From positions 32,839,891 through 32,903,890 of the forward strand of contig CM059573.1 in NCBI GenBank assembly GCA_030386875.1: a stretch of 64,000 nucleotides of DNA. The letters are read 5' to 3'. Below the pieces are notes generated by a model. It made no database searches. It was not told where the DNA came from and was given only the letters and a program-made list of their open reading frames with translations. Position 1 is the stretch's first letter, and every line of letters starts with the position of its first letter. Made by a program: the position numbers and the translations under genes. The stretch is from Morinoia aosen. Taxonomy: Eukaryota > Arthropoda > Malacostraca > Amphipoda > Talitridae. Below are positions 21,941 to 33,816 of this stretch, in pieces.

Positions 21941-22929
21941 AGGGTAGATGAAGCCTAGAGAGGGGGATTTTTTTGAACGCAGGAGAGAGACTGCGCACGA
22001 CGTCTGAGGGTGCACTACACAGCAGGTCGGCCTCGCCGGCTCGCCTTCTACCAAACTGCTATTTGAAAGTTAATAATTCGAAGTGCAAGAAACAACGTTG
22101 GACGTCGGCAACCGGTGAGCGCCGTCTCACAAAAGAAACCTGATCGAAGTGAACCGGCCTCGCAGCGGTGATTCAAATACCTTTGCATCGGGGATCGAGC
22201 TCACAGGCGACTGCAGCATCAAGATTTGGAGCCACGCAAGCGCCAACATTGCGAGTATCAACAGTCAAGTTCGTTCACCAAAATGCGAAGATCAACGCAC
22301 AAAACTACAGTGAATTGGCGCACCAACGAAACTCTTAAGAAATTCCCGGCACCAGGGCCGAGTACGAGTTGTAATGCCGGCATCACGAAGATGGAGCGGT
22401 GGAAGGCACCACTGCAGCGCGTCAGCGAGAGATCAGTCCAGAACAGCAGATATTCTCAGCAATGACGAAGAAAATCAGCAGTGAGCGACAGCACATCGGC
22501 AGTGAATATCTATCAGTGTATCACCTATTATCAGAAATGGCGAGTGTTTATGGTTGTGAGAGCTCTTTAAGGTGGTGATAGAAGTTAAATTTCAAAATGT
22601 AGAATAGTACCCAGAAAAGTGCCTTTCAAAGTGTCGCGCAAAATCATCTAAATTATAGGCAATCGGTTTCCTGTGTTTATTTAGTCGAGGATCGAATTCA
22701 CGTTGTGAATAGTGCGGCGCTTCATATAATTCGACACCTTGTTGCAGCTCCAGGTTGAATCGTGATATGTTATTCTCGCTAATATTGTGTTTTATGTTGC
22801 TGTGGAACCTGCGGTTTTGTGGATGCGTAATTTGTTGTCTACGATGGAGTATTGGTAACTTGAATTCTCGGTAAGCATCACATTTATATCGTGTCACGTT
22901 TAGAGTCTTATAACGGTAGAATGTGTGTG

Positions 22930-23150
22930 CCTTTCATTAATGCAGTTGTGCCCTTTCAAATTATTTCGTTTCAATGCCTTGTGTGATTTATCCACGTGTT
23001 TCCCCCAAATAAATTCATGTAAATCTTCAATCCTTTTATTCTCCATGTCTGGTATGCAGGTGTACGCAAGCATGATGGACAATATTTTAAATTTTGCGGG
23101 GGTTGAGAGTCCCTCAGCGTATGGAAAGGGGGTCCTAAACCCACCCCTTT
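22930..23150 (+). repeat. Conserved block shared with the 26-29 kb unit
   Basis: It contains TTATCCACGTGTTTCC, AAATAAATTCATG, TTTTATTCTCCATGTCTGGT and GGGGGTCCTAAACC in that order. The same series occurs on the minus strand at 27355-27600 with clear divergence. In both units it lies about 1.1 kb downstream of the heat-shock-like promoter and on the same strand as it. Confidence 0.75.
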
Positions 23151-23299
23151 CTCCGTATCGCAACAGGAAAAATATATTAATTGTCCTATGCAAGCGTACT
23201 GTCTGTATATTGGCATAGAGAATTTTCTTTAATCATTTTCAGTTGCTTAAAATTTTTATACAAGTTTTATAACGCTCCCTCAAGAAAGAATTCAATTCA

Positions 23300-24507
23300 G
23301 GTGGTGGTGGTTAATTTTAAATGAAAGTTATAATCGTAGTGTTTGTAGTGATGAATCTTACAAACAACCTATGATGAAATTCTTTGCGTGCCGAAGATAT
23401 TTTTGTAAGAATTTATTTCAATATTTGAATGGTGGCTGCTGAAAATGAAATAAATATATTTGTTGAACATCTTTAATGTTTTAACCTATTTATAAATCAC
23501 TGACAATTTAAAATGACTTTATATTTTTTGTGAGACTTATTGTAATTGTCTCGTGTTCTACGATGAAAATGACAATTTGAGCCTTCATACTGTAGCATTC
23601 ATCAGCATCGCAGCTATTTTTTCTAATAATGCATTGTTACTTGTTACAATAGGTCTCACCCTGTAATACTAATCTGTTCAATTATCGCAATTTGCAAGAA
23701 ACTTGCCGAAATATATAGACAGTATTAAACATATTTGTTGAATTCAAATAAGTTATTTCGGAATTTTTGTGCAGTCTTCAAATTCGCGGTAATTGAACAG
23801 ATGCATATCACGAGGTGTGGCCCATTGTTTTTGGGAGCAATTCGCTATTTTTGGAACAAATCGTTGCACTGCTTATGAATCTTCTGGAATATAGTGGTTA
23901 GAGTAGCCATTTATAACGTTATATCCACGGTAATTATCGTAAGTTTTGAACGAAGACCGACCATAATAACCGTTTAACTTGCCGGTAATTGACTGGGTAA
24001 TATCGTCGGTCTTCGTCCAAAATTCACGCTAAAACCGGTAATTTAACGTATATCGGACGATAATATGAGACATTCGCGACACTGATTCTGACGATATATC
24101 ATCGGTTTATAGGAAGAAGAAGATGATAATTACTGGTAAATTCGGACGTAAATTATCGTCGGTCAGACGATAAATTTCTGACTGGGAGATACGGTCATTA
24201 TAACTATCGTTATGATTTTGGCTGATTAAATGTAAAAAACAGACTCCAAACAAATAAACCAACAGAATTTTTAGGTAGTGGCAATACCCGTAGAAATTTC
24301 ATTGAAAATGTATTCGTGGAAAATCAAAAGAATCCTACGTTACGGTCTTGGTACCGTCCTTCCGCGTCGAATGAGAACAAAATCACGCATCAAGGTTGAA
24401 AATTATAGAGTGGGTAGGGTTTTGCGCAAGGATTTATATTTTTCTAATAATCGCGAAATAATTTTTTTTTTTGAGGAAATCGAAAAATTTTATAGATGCA
24501 AATGTGT
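23300..24507 (+). repeat. 1.2-kb direct repeat, right copy
   Basis: Partner of 20360-21568 in the same orientation, starting GGTGGTGGTGG and ending AAATGTGT. High similarity implies recent duplication or an LTR-like origin. Confidence 0.85.
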
Positions 24508-24539
24508 TTGGAATTATATTTTACATATCTGTATGCATT

Positions 24540-25230
24540 TTCGTTCACCTAGTTGCGATAGATACGGGATAAAAGACATTTGTAAAATTTGGAAGTCAAT
24601 GGGTAGTCCAGGGTAGTAGATCCCCTTAAGACTCCTATGTCAATTAAGAAAAGCAAGTTTAGTGAAGTGGCTTTTGGTACATCATCTGAATGTGGCACAT
24701 GTCTGATTGCTGAATCTAGACTAGGGTATGTGATAAGCTGACGAGGTTTACCAGTAAAACCACCAACACCAGTAAGGCATAAGTAACAGTCTGTTCCATG
24801 GTCTTCTTGCTCACGCCATATCATCGGAATGCCAAATTTTACTTTATTTTTTACTTAATCTTATTGACCAAGTTTTCTTCCCAGGAATGACATACCTCAT
24901 GTGGTGCCCAAGGTTTATCTTGATCATCAAGCGTCACTTGAAAGAAAGTAAAGTAAACAAGAACGCGTAGCATGAAAGCTAGACCTGACTTTCACAAACG
25001 GATGGCATTTTCGGAATCAGTGACCCCAATCCCAGTAAAAGCAAGTGGCAGAACTCATGCAACCAAGCGTGTGTTCCCTAGTGTAATCTTTAACCTGTTT
25101 CACTGAAATGACATTCACTGAAGTAAACTTTATCTCAGTGGCCAAAGAACTTGCTCTGTCGTAAAATCGAGCCGGGCCTTTTGGTTTTCCTATGAAATGA
25201 GGGCTCACAAGTTGGAACCCGAACATACAA
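24540..25230 (-). pseudogene. Fragment of unidentified repetitive arthropod-type protein
   Basis: On the minus strand 24549-24824 reads MIWREQEDHGTDCYLCLTGV, then ITYPSLDSAIRHVPHSDDVP. The WREP-DH--DCYFC-T...YP-(L/V)-SAI-PVPHS pattern is one I recall from many uncharacterised, often repetitive arthropod proteins. Further upstream in the gene sense, 25017-25226 has HTLGCMSSATCFYWDWGH and AFVDQF-like text. Stops and frame changes separate the parts. Function is unknown and the recall is from memory, not a search. Confidence 0.4.
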
Positions 25231-25900
25231 TCCTACACTTTATAACCAGGTAGAAACTGTTCTTTTTGATGTATCATTCCCTGCTTCTTCACTGAACTTG
25301 CAAGGAATTGATGACGATGTCCAAAAATGGTCCATTTCGACTTTGTACCATGAGAATCTTGGTAATATCGGCTACAGACGTGTTTGGAGGTCTTCCGGTC
25401 TTCGGTTTCGCTTCTAGTGAGGGAAATATGTCATAAGTTTATTATACAATGAAGATCACTTTCAGACATGCGTACAATTCTGGCGATTTGTGTGTATGTC
25501 TATTGCTCCTTGTGATTTGCAAAAAGTGATTTTTTTCTACCAGAAACAGATTTAAACATGTTGACATCCCGATTTTATTTGATAGTAGCTCCAAAAATCA
25601 ATGTCTATTGTTTATAACCCAGAAGAAGTTCATTTAGTGCTTCGAGTATTTTTCCATAGATTTAATAAAATGACTTTTAAATTGCACCTTAAATTAGGAC
25701 TAGGAATAATTTACCCATTTTTTCCGAATGGAAATGTTCAATCGAAACTGTTCAAGCCGTTTAACTATGTCTCTACTTGATAGATACTAAGCATATAGAA
25801 CATTTCTGGGAAGTTTTCCCTTACATCACTCAAAAATGTTCCAGTTTGATATTATTTTTTATACTGTTTGCTTACCGCTACTGAATGTATTCAGTATGAA
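25231..25900. other. Non-coding DNA
   Basis: No gene, inverted repeat or repeat-family member was recognised. Confidence 0.4.
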
Positions 25901-25904
25901 CCGA

Positions 25905-26110
25905 CTGGGCCTCGGCCCCGGCCAATCCCGGTCATTTTTGCTGACCCCGGCCTCGGCCCCGTAAGCCCCCACTACTTTTGCACACCCCGGCCCCGGCAGA
26001 ATAGTACCCTAGACCGGGGTTTTTAGTATTCTACTACACCCTTTTTTACATCAAGTTAATTCAAGTCAAGTTCAAATTAATCCAAGTCAGGTTCGAATAA
26101 ATCAAGTCAA
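25905..26110. repeat. GGCCCCGGCC-type GC-rich block plus AATTCAAGTC-type tandem
   Basis: An abrupt GC island (25905-26025) holds repeated CCTCGGCCCCGGCC / CCCCGGCCCCGG units. An AT-rich stretch of about 11-20 bp repeats follows (variants of TCAAGTTCAAATTAATCCAA). Similar GC palindromic blocks occur in hAT subterminal regions, but no hAT terminus is seen next to it. Confidence 0.6.
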
Positions 26111-26169
26111 ATTCAAATTAATCCAACCCTAAGTTGAGTTAAAAATTGACATAATCACACGTTAATTTG

Positions 26170-26462
26170 AGCGGTTTTTGTGTTAAATTTGTATATATTG
26201 GAAGTGATGAGCGAGACAATCGTTTTCCCTTTAAGCAAGCAATACATAAAATTTCCGCCATTGCTGCAAACTACATAAAGACAAGTTGTCGCAAAATTTG
26301 TTAAGTTTCCAGTATCAGGAGGCAGAGTGTGATTCCGATCTTTGGCCGGCGTAAAAGATGCAAGTCAATTAAAAAACTTAGCATTATACTACTCATTAAT
26401 GTTGCTTTAAAATTCTACAGTGATGGCAGTTTTCAAACATTCAAATATTTATGTTCAAAAGG
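26170..26462 (+). repeat. Left inverted repeat of the 3-kb element
   Basis: It pairs with 28930-29212. Differences are scattered substitutions with few indels. Confidence 0.8.
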
Positions 26463-27354
26463 TAAAAAGGCAATATTATGTTACACATACAAGTAGTAGT
26501 TTTGACGCTTCATTTACACTCATAGATATATATATACGTGAAATTCCACAACATCACACACACACACACATATGGAATCATATACATGCAAATACAAAAG
26601 ATTATATACCACCGAAGGATACGTAGATTTAATCTTTAAAAGAAATGTACAAATGAGATTCACTTACAAATGTACGATTCCGTTTGATTACAATTTATAT
26701 AAGTACTACACAGATGTGGAGAAATATACGGCCCTCTTACAATAAACAATAATAATACAAGTTACAATGTTTGCAACTCAATGCCTATTTTATATGTATG
26801 TGTAACCAATCCTAAATATGTTCGTGTATACAATCAATAGATCTTGATATGCGTGACAATATTTATTAAATGACTATCATAAGAGTTCTTTACGTCATGA
26901 AAGTATAACATATATTGAATTGTATATACATACCGATAAAATACTCATTGAGTTAGAAACATTGTTACTTGTATTATTACTGTGTATTGTAAGAGGATCC
27001 TACATATTTGTTCTCGACTAACACGGATTTATGAAAAATGGATGGAAACATTTCCATTGCTAATGCAGGAATGTATCTGCGTAGTAACGTACTCATACAA
27101 ATTGTAATCAAACGGAATAGTACATTAGTAATCAGTGAATCACATTTGAATATTTCTTTCATAAACTAATTCTGAATATCGGCAGGTAGTAACGGTAGTA
27201 ATCTTTTGTATTTGTATGTATATGATTTAATATATACGAGTATATATGTGATAAAGGGGAATTTCATGATCTATGTAAGATCTATGAGTAGATAAACAGT
27301 CGAAACTACTATGTGTATGTGTATTATAGAATTACCTTGTGTCGCGAAATGAGA

Positions 27355-27600
27355 AAAGGATGTGGTTTAGGACCCCCCTTCCCAGACGCTGAGGGAATTT
27401 CAACCCCGGCACAATTTGAATATTATACTTTCATGCTTGCGCACACCTGCATACCAGACATGGAGAATAAAAGAATTTGAAAGATTAGCATGAATTTATT
27501 TTAGAAACACGTGGATTTAAATATGACACATGAAATGAGAGATCCAGGCTAGAAAAATAAATGAATGCCAGCGAACGATCACATGATTTAACGCGACTCA
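27355..27600 (-). repeat. Conserved block, second copy
   Basis: Minus-strand copy of 22930-23150, with AAATCCACGTGTTTC, AAATAAATTCATG, TTCTCCATGTCTGGTATGCA, GGTGTGCGCAAGCATG and GGGGGGTCCTAAACC. Confidence 0.75.
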
Positions 27601-28548
27601 GCATTTCCTGGCAATCGTCAAAGGGGAGTTAACGCACAAAAAAAACGAAATTAGAAACATAAAGTGCACATCCTGGCTAGCGCACACAGGAAATAAATGG
27701 TTATGTCAATAAGAATAGAACCTTGAATAGAACCAAGGTGTCAAATACAATATACTTCGCATCTTACACAACACAGAATTCGATCATGAGCCAATCGCCC
27801 GCATGACACAAATAACATTTGATTGCGCGCCGCTCGGAACACACTATTCTATGTGCTGGCTGTGCTAGAACTTTCACACCTAAAAATCACCTTTCTGAGT
27901 CTTCCAAACAGAAACTAGGTATCAAACTTTCTTGCTATTGTAGATCGCGATGACTGAATACACTTCCAATGCTGCTTGAAGAATTTACGTAGTGCAGATC
28001 AAACGGTCCCACGGTCCCGAAGTTCCCTCCTCATCAGCCGGCCGTAGTACGGGAGTGCCATACTCAGCCCGGGATCTCAAGCTCTGAATTCCGAGTCTGC
28101 TTGACCACTGCATGACTCGTAGTGCGTAGCATCGTTGCAGACTCCGGCGTCCTTGCCGCTTCAATATTTTGTGCTGAAGTTACCTGTGAGCCCGGGATTG
28201 ATGTAGAAGCGTTTCGAATGCTTTCATGATGCACGGGTACTGGGCGGCTTCCTCAGTGAGGCTGAGGCGCTAGTGTAGCCGTTGCCGTAATATTGACGCT
28301 TCGCGAGGCTGAGGTGCTTTGTGTAGCCGTTGCTGCACAATTGAAGCATCGACGATTTATGATGGACGAGGTTTCCTTTCTTGAAAATTTCGATGTGCTC
28401 ACTATTCTCAAATATTTGATTTGCAGATTATGTTGAAGGCACACCAGCAGTGCGCCGGCGCGCCCGCGTGCCCGCCCCTTCGATACGTGCACCTCTTCCG
28501 CACTCGCTTCGACGTAAAAAGAACCTCGGTTATCCTCTTCTCGTATCC
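27601..28548 (-). other. Leader-like region of unit 2
   Basis: Between the promoter and the shared block the minus strand is GC-rich near the promoter (28440-28500) and less so further on. One short ORF (28253-28492, 79 aa, Ser/Thr/Ala-rich) has no motif. I infer a transcribed non-coding leader. Nothing else is supported. Confidence 0.3.
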
Positions 28549-28690
28549 TTAAATGTGCGTGGCTCGGATCCTACTCGAATGTTCACGAATGTTCGCAGTT
28601 ACAATTCTTCCTTGTCCTGACGTCTCGAAATTTCATTGGCTAGGTGCCCGCTTTCTTGTGCCACACCTTCGACGCGCGGCCTGTTCATTG
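28549..28690 (-). promoter_or_regulatory. Heat-shock-promoter-like module, unit 2
   Basis: CGAATGTTCACGAATGTTCG at 28576-28595 is four contiguous, perfectly phased nGAAn/nTTCn pentamers, a consensus heat-shock element. On the minus strand two CCAAT boxes (28686-28690, 28635-28639) lie upstream of it. A TATA-like TTTAAG (28549-28554) lies about 22 bp downstream. The architecture matches unit 1. Confidence 0.6.
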
Positions 28691-28929
28691 GCCCAGATGT
28701 TGCGGCTATTGCTAAGGCCAACCCTCGTATCGCGCCTTCCTGCGAGGCCTGTTCCCATGCCCAAGCGACGGCCGGCTTAACGGTTTGGACATTCCAACGT
28801 CTTTCGCAGCTTTTCGCGCTTTTACCTCAAATTGCCTCGCAACACATCGTATTATATAAGATATAAGATATTTCACTACTAGTATATAAGATATTTCACT
28901 ACTACTATATAAGATATATCACTACACTT

Positions 28930-29212
28930 GTGAACATAAATATTTGAATGTTTGAACACTGCTATCAATGTAGAATTTTAAAGCAACATTAATGAGTAGT
29001 ATAATGCTAAGGTTTTAGAATTGACTTGCATCTTCTACGTCGGTTAAAGATTTGAATCACACTCTGCCTCCTGATGCTGGATACTTAGCACGTTTTACGA
29101 CAGCTTGTTTTTACGTAGATTGCAACTATGGTGGAAATTTGATGTATTCCTTGCTTAAAGAAAAAACGATTGTCTCGCTCATCACATCCAATAGTCGAAC
29201 ATTTTTAACAAA
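28930..29212 (-). repeat. Right inverted repeat of the 3-kb element
   Basis: Reverse-complement partner of 26170-26462. Confidence 0.8.
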
Positions 29213-29479
29213 GAATTTCTGTACTTTTCAGAAAACGTTTTGAGATGTGTTTATAATATTTTAATACAAAGTGTTTCGCTCTTTCGTTTGAGAGTAATTT
29301 CAAGTCAATAGGTGCATTCCTTCAAAAGTTACGAGTGGTTGACTGAACTAAAGTCGCAATCAAGAAATTCTCAAGAAATTTCTGTAGTTTCCAGAAAACC
29401 GTTTCCATACCGTCTCCGCTGCGGCCTGCCAGTCTTCTCTGGTGACATTATTCAAAAACCCTATAGAATTCAAAAAAGT

Positions 29480-29902
29480 GTCAGTATTATTCATTTGTCA
29501 GTATTATTTGGCTCCCAGTTTTTTGATTGAGTAAATATTTCTTTTAATGTCAGGTGTCGGCCAGTAGACGCAGGCAATGTGCTACTATTTACTGTTTTGC
29601 CACTGCTGCAACCTAAACTGGCTTTGCTTTCAATACTTAGACATTTAGTTTTTCTTCTTGTTCGTTTTGTTTCGATTTTTCAATTCTTTTTTTCTATTTG
29701 GTTTTTCTTTAGCTTCCAGGAATTGATCATCATGTGTCGAAATTAGGTGGCCCCTTGAAGACTTGGTTGAAAAAGTTTTCTGAGATGCACCATCAGCACC
29801 TCGTCGTATATTTACTTCACAAATGGTGCAAACTGCAATGTCTACACTCTTCAGCGATATATAAAAGTAATCCCATTCTGCTGACGCACTATTTTTAGTC
29901 AT
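29480..29902 (-). pseudogene. hAT transposase N-terminus (BED zinc finger)
   Basis: Minus strand 29645-29902 reads SAEWDYFYIS, VCTICEVNIRRGADG and KTFSTKSSRGHLISTH. This is a BED-type finger (C-x2-C ... H-x4/5-H) as in hAT/ZBED transposases. In an adjoining frame 29540-29610 gives GRHLTLKEIFTQSKNWE, the linker that follows the finger in these proteins. The rest of the transposase is missing. Lys/Asn-rich codons precede the stop. It lies just beyond the 3-kb inverted-repeat element. Confidence 0.65.
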
Positions 29903-30080
29903 TATACCGAGTGTCCCCCAACAAATGTCCCCGACTTTTTATTTTAATATATTTCCGCTTTAAATTAACATATTTTAATTGTCTTTTTTCACAATGTAGT
30001 AAATTCGGTTTTCTTTTAGAATAATTCATGAGAATAAAAAGAAGAGCCAGAGTAAAAACGAACATTACATTTAATGCAAA

Positions 30081-30110
30081 CGTTTCGGAATTGAAATTCC
30101 ATCATCATTA
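30081..30110 (-). ncRNA. Second Penelope-type hammerhead-like motif
   Basis: The minus strand reads TGATGATGGAATTTCAATTC then CGAAACG. This has the TGANGA-T-GG..CC-GAAAC layout seen at 15522-15550, with a 5-bp stem. No GIY-YIG or polymerase frame is seen next to it, so it is an orphan terminus. Confidence 0.3.
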
Positions 30111-30286
30111 GTGGAACAGAAGAGAAAAAAAATTGTCTATTTTAAAACAAAAATCATTCATTTAAAAATAATTCTCTATATGTCAAAAAAGCCTAATTTT
30201 TTCATTCATATTCAAACAATAGCATACTCCTTATTCACACAAACACACATATACATGATAATTCAGATACAACAGCGAAACACACT

Positions 30287-30288
30287 AT

Positions 30289-30322
<34 letters not shown>
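30287..30322. repeat. (AC)n microsatellite
   Basis: Uninterrupted CA dinucleotide run. Confidence 0.95.
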
Positions 30323-30349
30323 TCATACATACAGAATTACTTGAGTAGG

Positions 30350-33300
30350 TGGGGGCAATTGATAACTTTACGGCACTAATGTCTTTGTTGATGTTAGGTT
30401 TATGAGTGAATATGAAAAGGGACTCTAGAATTCTTAGGTTATGCTCACTGTTAGCTCGGCATAAAGTTGAGAAATTTGTATTTCTGATTGAATGATTAGA
30501 ATTTTCTCAGTGATCCCTAATTGCTGATTGGGGTGGGGTGGTTAGTGCACGACCGGTTCTATGAGATATTCGTGAAGACCTCAATTTAACCGAGTCAAAT
30601 TTGAGACGTCGATTGAGTCCCGTAGAAAATATTTAAGAGTATTTTTAATGCAATATTAAATATCCTCAGGCCAAAATAAAAGTTGGAGAAAGCATTAACT
30701 TTTCATGTGACGAATTTATTTCAGTCTCAATAGCAATTGCTAATGAAATTCATTTATCCAATTGCACTTTCTACAGGCACCGCTCAAGTTCGTTGTTGCT
30801 GATCAGATCGCTATTTTTCAACGCTCCCATGTAAGGCGGAGAGTAGAAATGATAAATTAAATATGAGCTTGAAGACGTACTGTAGGTTTAAGCCAAGTGT
30901 GGTGTGACTTCACTAAGTGTGTCATGTGATTAGAGGGAGTGTTTCATAGTTCCCACATGACACTCAATCGTGGATCAGTTTTGTAGGAAGCGCAGAATGC
31001 ACTTATGAGGGTCAAAGATGTCTCATTTTTTTAGCGCAACAACACTCGACGAGTAGTTTCCTCGGTTTTGTCTATGAAACAGAGATTGAGAACCTCGCAT
31101 TCACGCACGGTTCACATTGTTGTAGAGCCATTTCACCATCAATTGTGTGTTCCTCAAATAAAATAGAGTGATCACGCAACGAGCTGGTATTAATTTATTC
31201 AAACTTGGTAAAGGGAAGCAAGTCTATTCCCAAATAACTACGTAGGCCAGTGAGAGAGCTTACAACTACCCTTAATTTACAACATTTAGTCGAGTTTTTC
31301 AATCAGTTTACCATTATTGTGTTCACATTCCTGAATAATGCGGGCAAAAGGCTTCATGTCTAAGAAAGTTATAGTCAATTACGCTACTGTACACGAGCTA
31401 TCTTTTAAGAATTTTTGATGATTCAAATTTCCTCATTTTCCTTACTTTTCCTGTCTAATTGAACAGCTAATGGATAGACCAAGCAAATAACTCGTAGTCA
31501 AACCACGTCTCTTACATTAGGAAATCACGCGGAATAAAAACGAACTTTTCAAAAACTGAGAGGGATTCGTTTAACGAGGTATTCAAAACCTGTTTCACTT
31601 CAAAACCTTATCGAGTGAGACAAGTTTTTTTTCTCTGGAGAAAATCCCTTGATTGCATTGATGAGCTGTTTTTGTACAAACTCTACTTGGTTGACGAAAC
31701 ATCGTCATGAATATGCCAGAACTTTTCTTCAAAGCAATCAGATTCGATATTCGTGATGTCCAATACAGTACTTGAAGCTGTGCATCCAGTGCGGTTGTTC
31801 AAGTAATTATTCATTGGCTCGATTGTTGTTTGAAATGTTTTCGAAAACCAGTCTTCGCCCTTCGGTGCAACTACAGTTGTACAGTTGCTCTGACGGCTAC
31901 TTTTTGCTATCACCGTACAGAACTCGCATAAATTAATCTTCTTTATGAAACGATCTTCAAAAATCATACACCCTTAAAGTTTGTTTCAGACATTGTATTT
32001 CTTAACAATCATTTTAGGAGCTTTAGTAAGAGGCTCACGTCAGCATCAGACGTACTCAGTATAGAAATCACAACGAGGAACTTCTGAATATTACAGGAAA
32101 CCTTCAGAGGTTTTACGCGTTTGTGAACTTGTGTTTCGAAAATTTCATCCGAGAAAAGTTGCTGGATGGAATTAAGAGTTAGTATTTTTTCCAATGCTAT
32201 GTGTCCTTGGTCAGATCATGACGGGCATTTTTTGCGCATTTTTCAGAACGGAAAAGAGCGGTATTCCTTGTATGCTACCTGCAAAGAATGCCAAATATTG
32301 GTTATTCTAGCCAAACTTATTTTGACGCTTTAATAAAAAACGACACTTTAGTATAACATTGCCTCATTAGCAGTGTGTAAGAAATTTTTTTGTACACATT
32401 TTTAAAAGTTCTAATTTCTCCACGCTCTGTAGAGCTACAGATGACTTTGACCTTAGAATTTTGATATCCTTGTTTATTTTTACCCATAGATTGCGGTTAG
32501 CGTAATGAAATTAAATATTGCTCCAACTCTGCAAATTGAAGTGTGTTTGGATGTGTATATGTGAAGTTCTGTTTCTTTTCGTAGATGTTGTTGTGGGTTG
32601 GTTTAATTATAGCTAGAATACAAGGCATATATAATGATGTGTGATGTGTGCCTTCGAATGTTTGGAAATTCAGTTTATAAAAGTTTAGGTTTTTTTCAAT
32701 ATACGTATATTGTCATTAGTTTCTTATCGTTTTCGCAATTTGTTGATTATCTTATGTGTTCTTTGTTATACAGCACTGAGTATGGAATCGGAGATTCCGA
32801 AACGTTTGCAATTAAAAGAACAATTCCCTTTTCCATTGGTTCTTTTCATTTCACGTATTTGATTTCACAAAAATCGTCTTATTAATTTTATTATTCGTTT
32901 CCCAGGAATAACATCATTTATGTAAGGTCACTGTATGTCAAGTCGTTGTGATGGAAGTCGTGTTGCGCCAATTAGTTCTACAATTTTCGAACAACTTACA
33001 ATGTCGTAGTGGTATAGCTGGAAGCATTACTTCTTTCACGTAAACTCGGGTACGCTGAACTTAGTAGCGTTTGTCAAGCATAGTAGCTTGACACACTTAT
33101 GATAAAAGCTGTGCTGTTACATGTTTTTACTGGGAAAAGCAAACCTCAAGGGAAAGAATCAATCGTCATCCTGGAGCTTTGTTCATTAGGAAGAGATTTG
33201 CTCAGGAGATTCAATTGCATCAGTGAACCCCATTGTTCCGTAACTTTCTCCATCAATGTTTATTGAGAAAGCAAATAAGACATGAAAACAATTTTCCGGT

Positions 33301-33810
33301 GTAGATAGGATAGATAAATGAAGTAGTGAGGCTTTTCAATTTTTCATCCGAATAAAATTTCTATTTATTGAATAATGCATTCTTCAGAAGAAAAATTCGG
33401 GTTAATGTCATTGTAACAAAAACTGATCTTGCTTTAATCTGCCTTCTCCCACCCAGTCCGCAAGGCCGGAAGAACGGAAATAAAGAACTAGTTTATGAAA
33501 CACTAGATGATTAAGTAAACGTGGAGAAATACAGTGGCATAAAGCGCACTCCTATTCAGTAGGGAACGCTGCTAGGGAGCGGGAGGGAGAATATCTGTAG
33601 GTGTCCCTCACGTTACCTACAAGAAAACAGAGAACATATTAACATAAACGTATGAAAAATACGAATATAAGAGTCCTAAACACGTGTCACTTCACATTTA
33701 TTTAATCAACATGCTTTCACAGTTAATAATAGCATACACACCTCGTAGGCATTCCATATAGCACAGGGAGACAAGACAACGAGGAAATGGTAACCACGGA
33801 ATTCGGCACA
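30350..33810. other. Long stretch without recognised gene
   Basis: Short minus-strand ORFs at 31683-31967 and 32009-32194 have fairly protein-like composition but no motif I recognise and no clear splice sites. They could be decayed TE coding sequence. Nothing else is supported. Confidence 0.35.
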
Positions 33811-33816
33811 GGTTAA

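Larger units (their letters stand above)
21569..23299 (+). other. Core unit between 1.2-kb direct repeats
   Basis: The 1.73-kb core has no transposase or polymerase motif. In order it holds CCAAT boxes and a heat-shock-type promoter (21756-21940), a GC-richer leader with a short ORF from the ATG at 22283 (60 codons, Lys/Arg/Thr-rich, no motif), and an AT-richer stretch. It ends in a block (22930-23150) shared with the inverted-repeat element at 26-29 kb. The layout looks like an expressed non-coding or near non-coding unit. Classification is uncertain. Confidence 0.45.
26170..29212 (-). mobile_element. 3-kb element with about 290-bp terminal inverted repeats
   Basis: The segment 26170-26462 and the reverse complement of 28930-29212 align over their length (shared strings GTGATGAGCGAGACAATCG, CAGGAGGCAGAGTGTGATTC, AGCATTATACTACTCATTAA). 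Outer ends and a target duplication could not be fixed. The interior carries a minus-strand heat-shock-like promoter (28549-28690), a GC-rich leader and the conserved block also found at 22930-23150. No transposase is encoded. The superfamily is undetermined. Confidence 0.6.

Noticed and set aside
21551..22054. 167-codon minus-strand ORF as a gene
   Set aside because: It overlaps the promoter-like module on the other strand, lacks motifs and its composition is not protein-like.
20360..24507. Firm call of an LTR retrotransposon
   Set aside because: No TG...CA ends, TSD, primer-binding site or gag/pol; kept only as direct repeats around a core.
30111..30344. 77-aa ORF
   Set aside because: Its C-terminal half is a (CA)n microsatellite and the rest is AT-rich low complexity.
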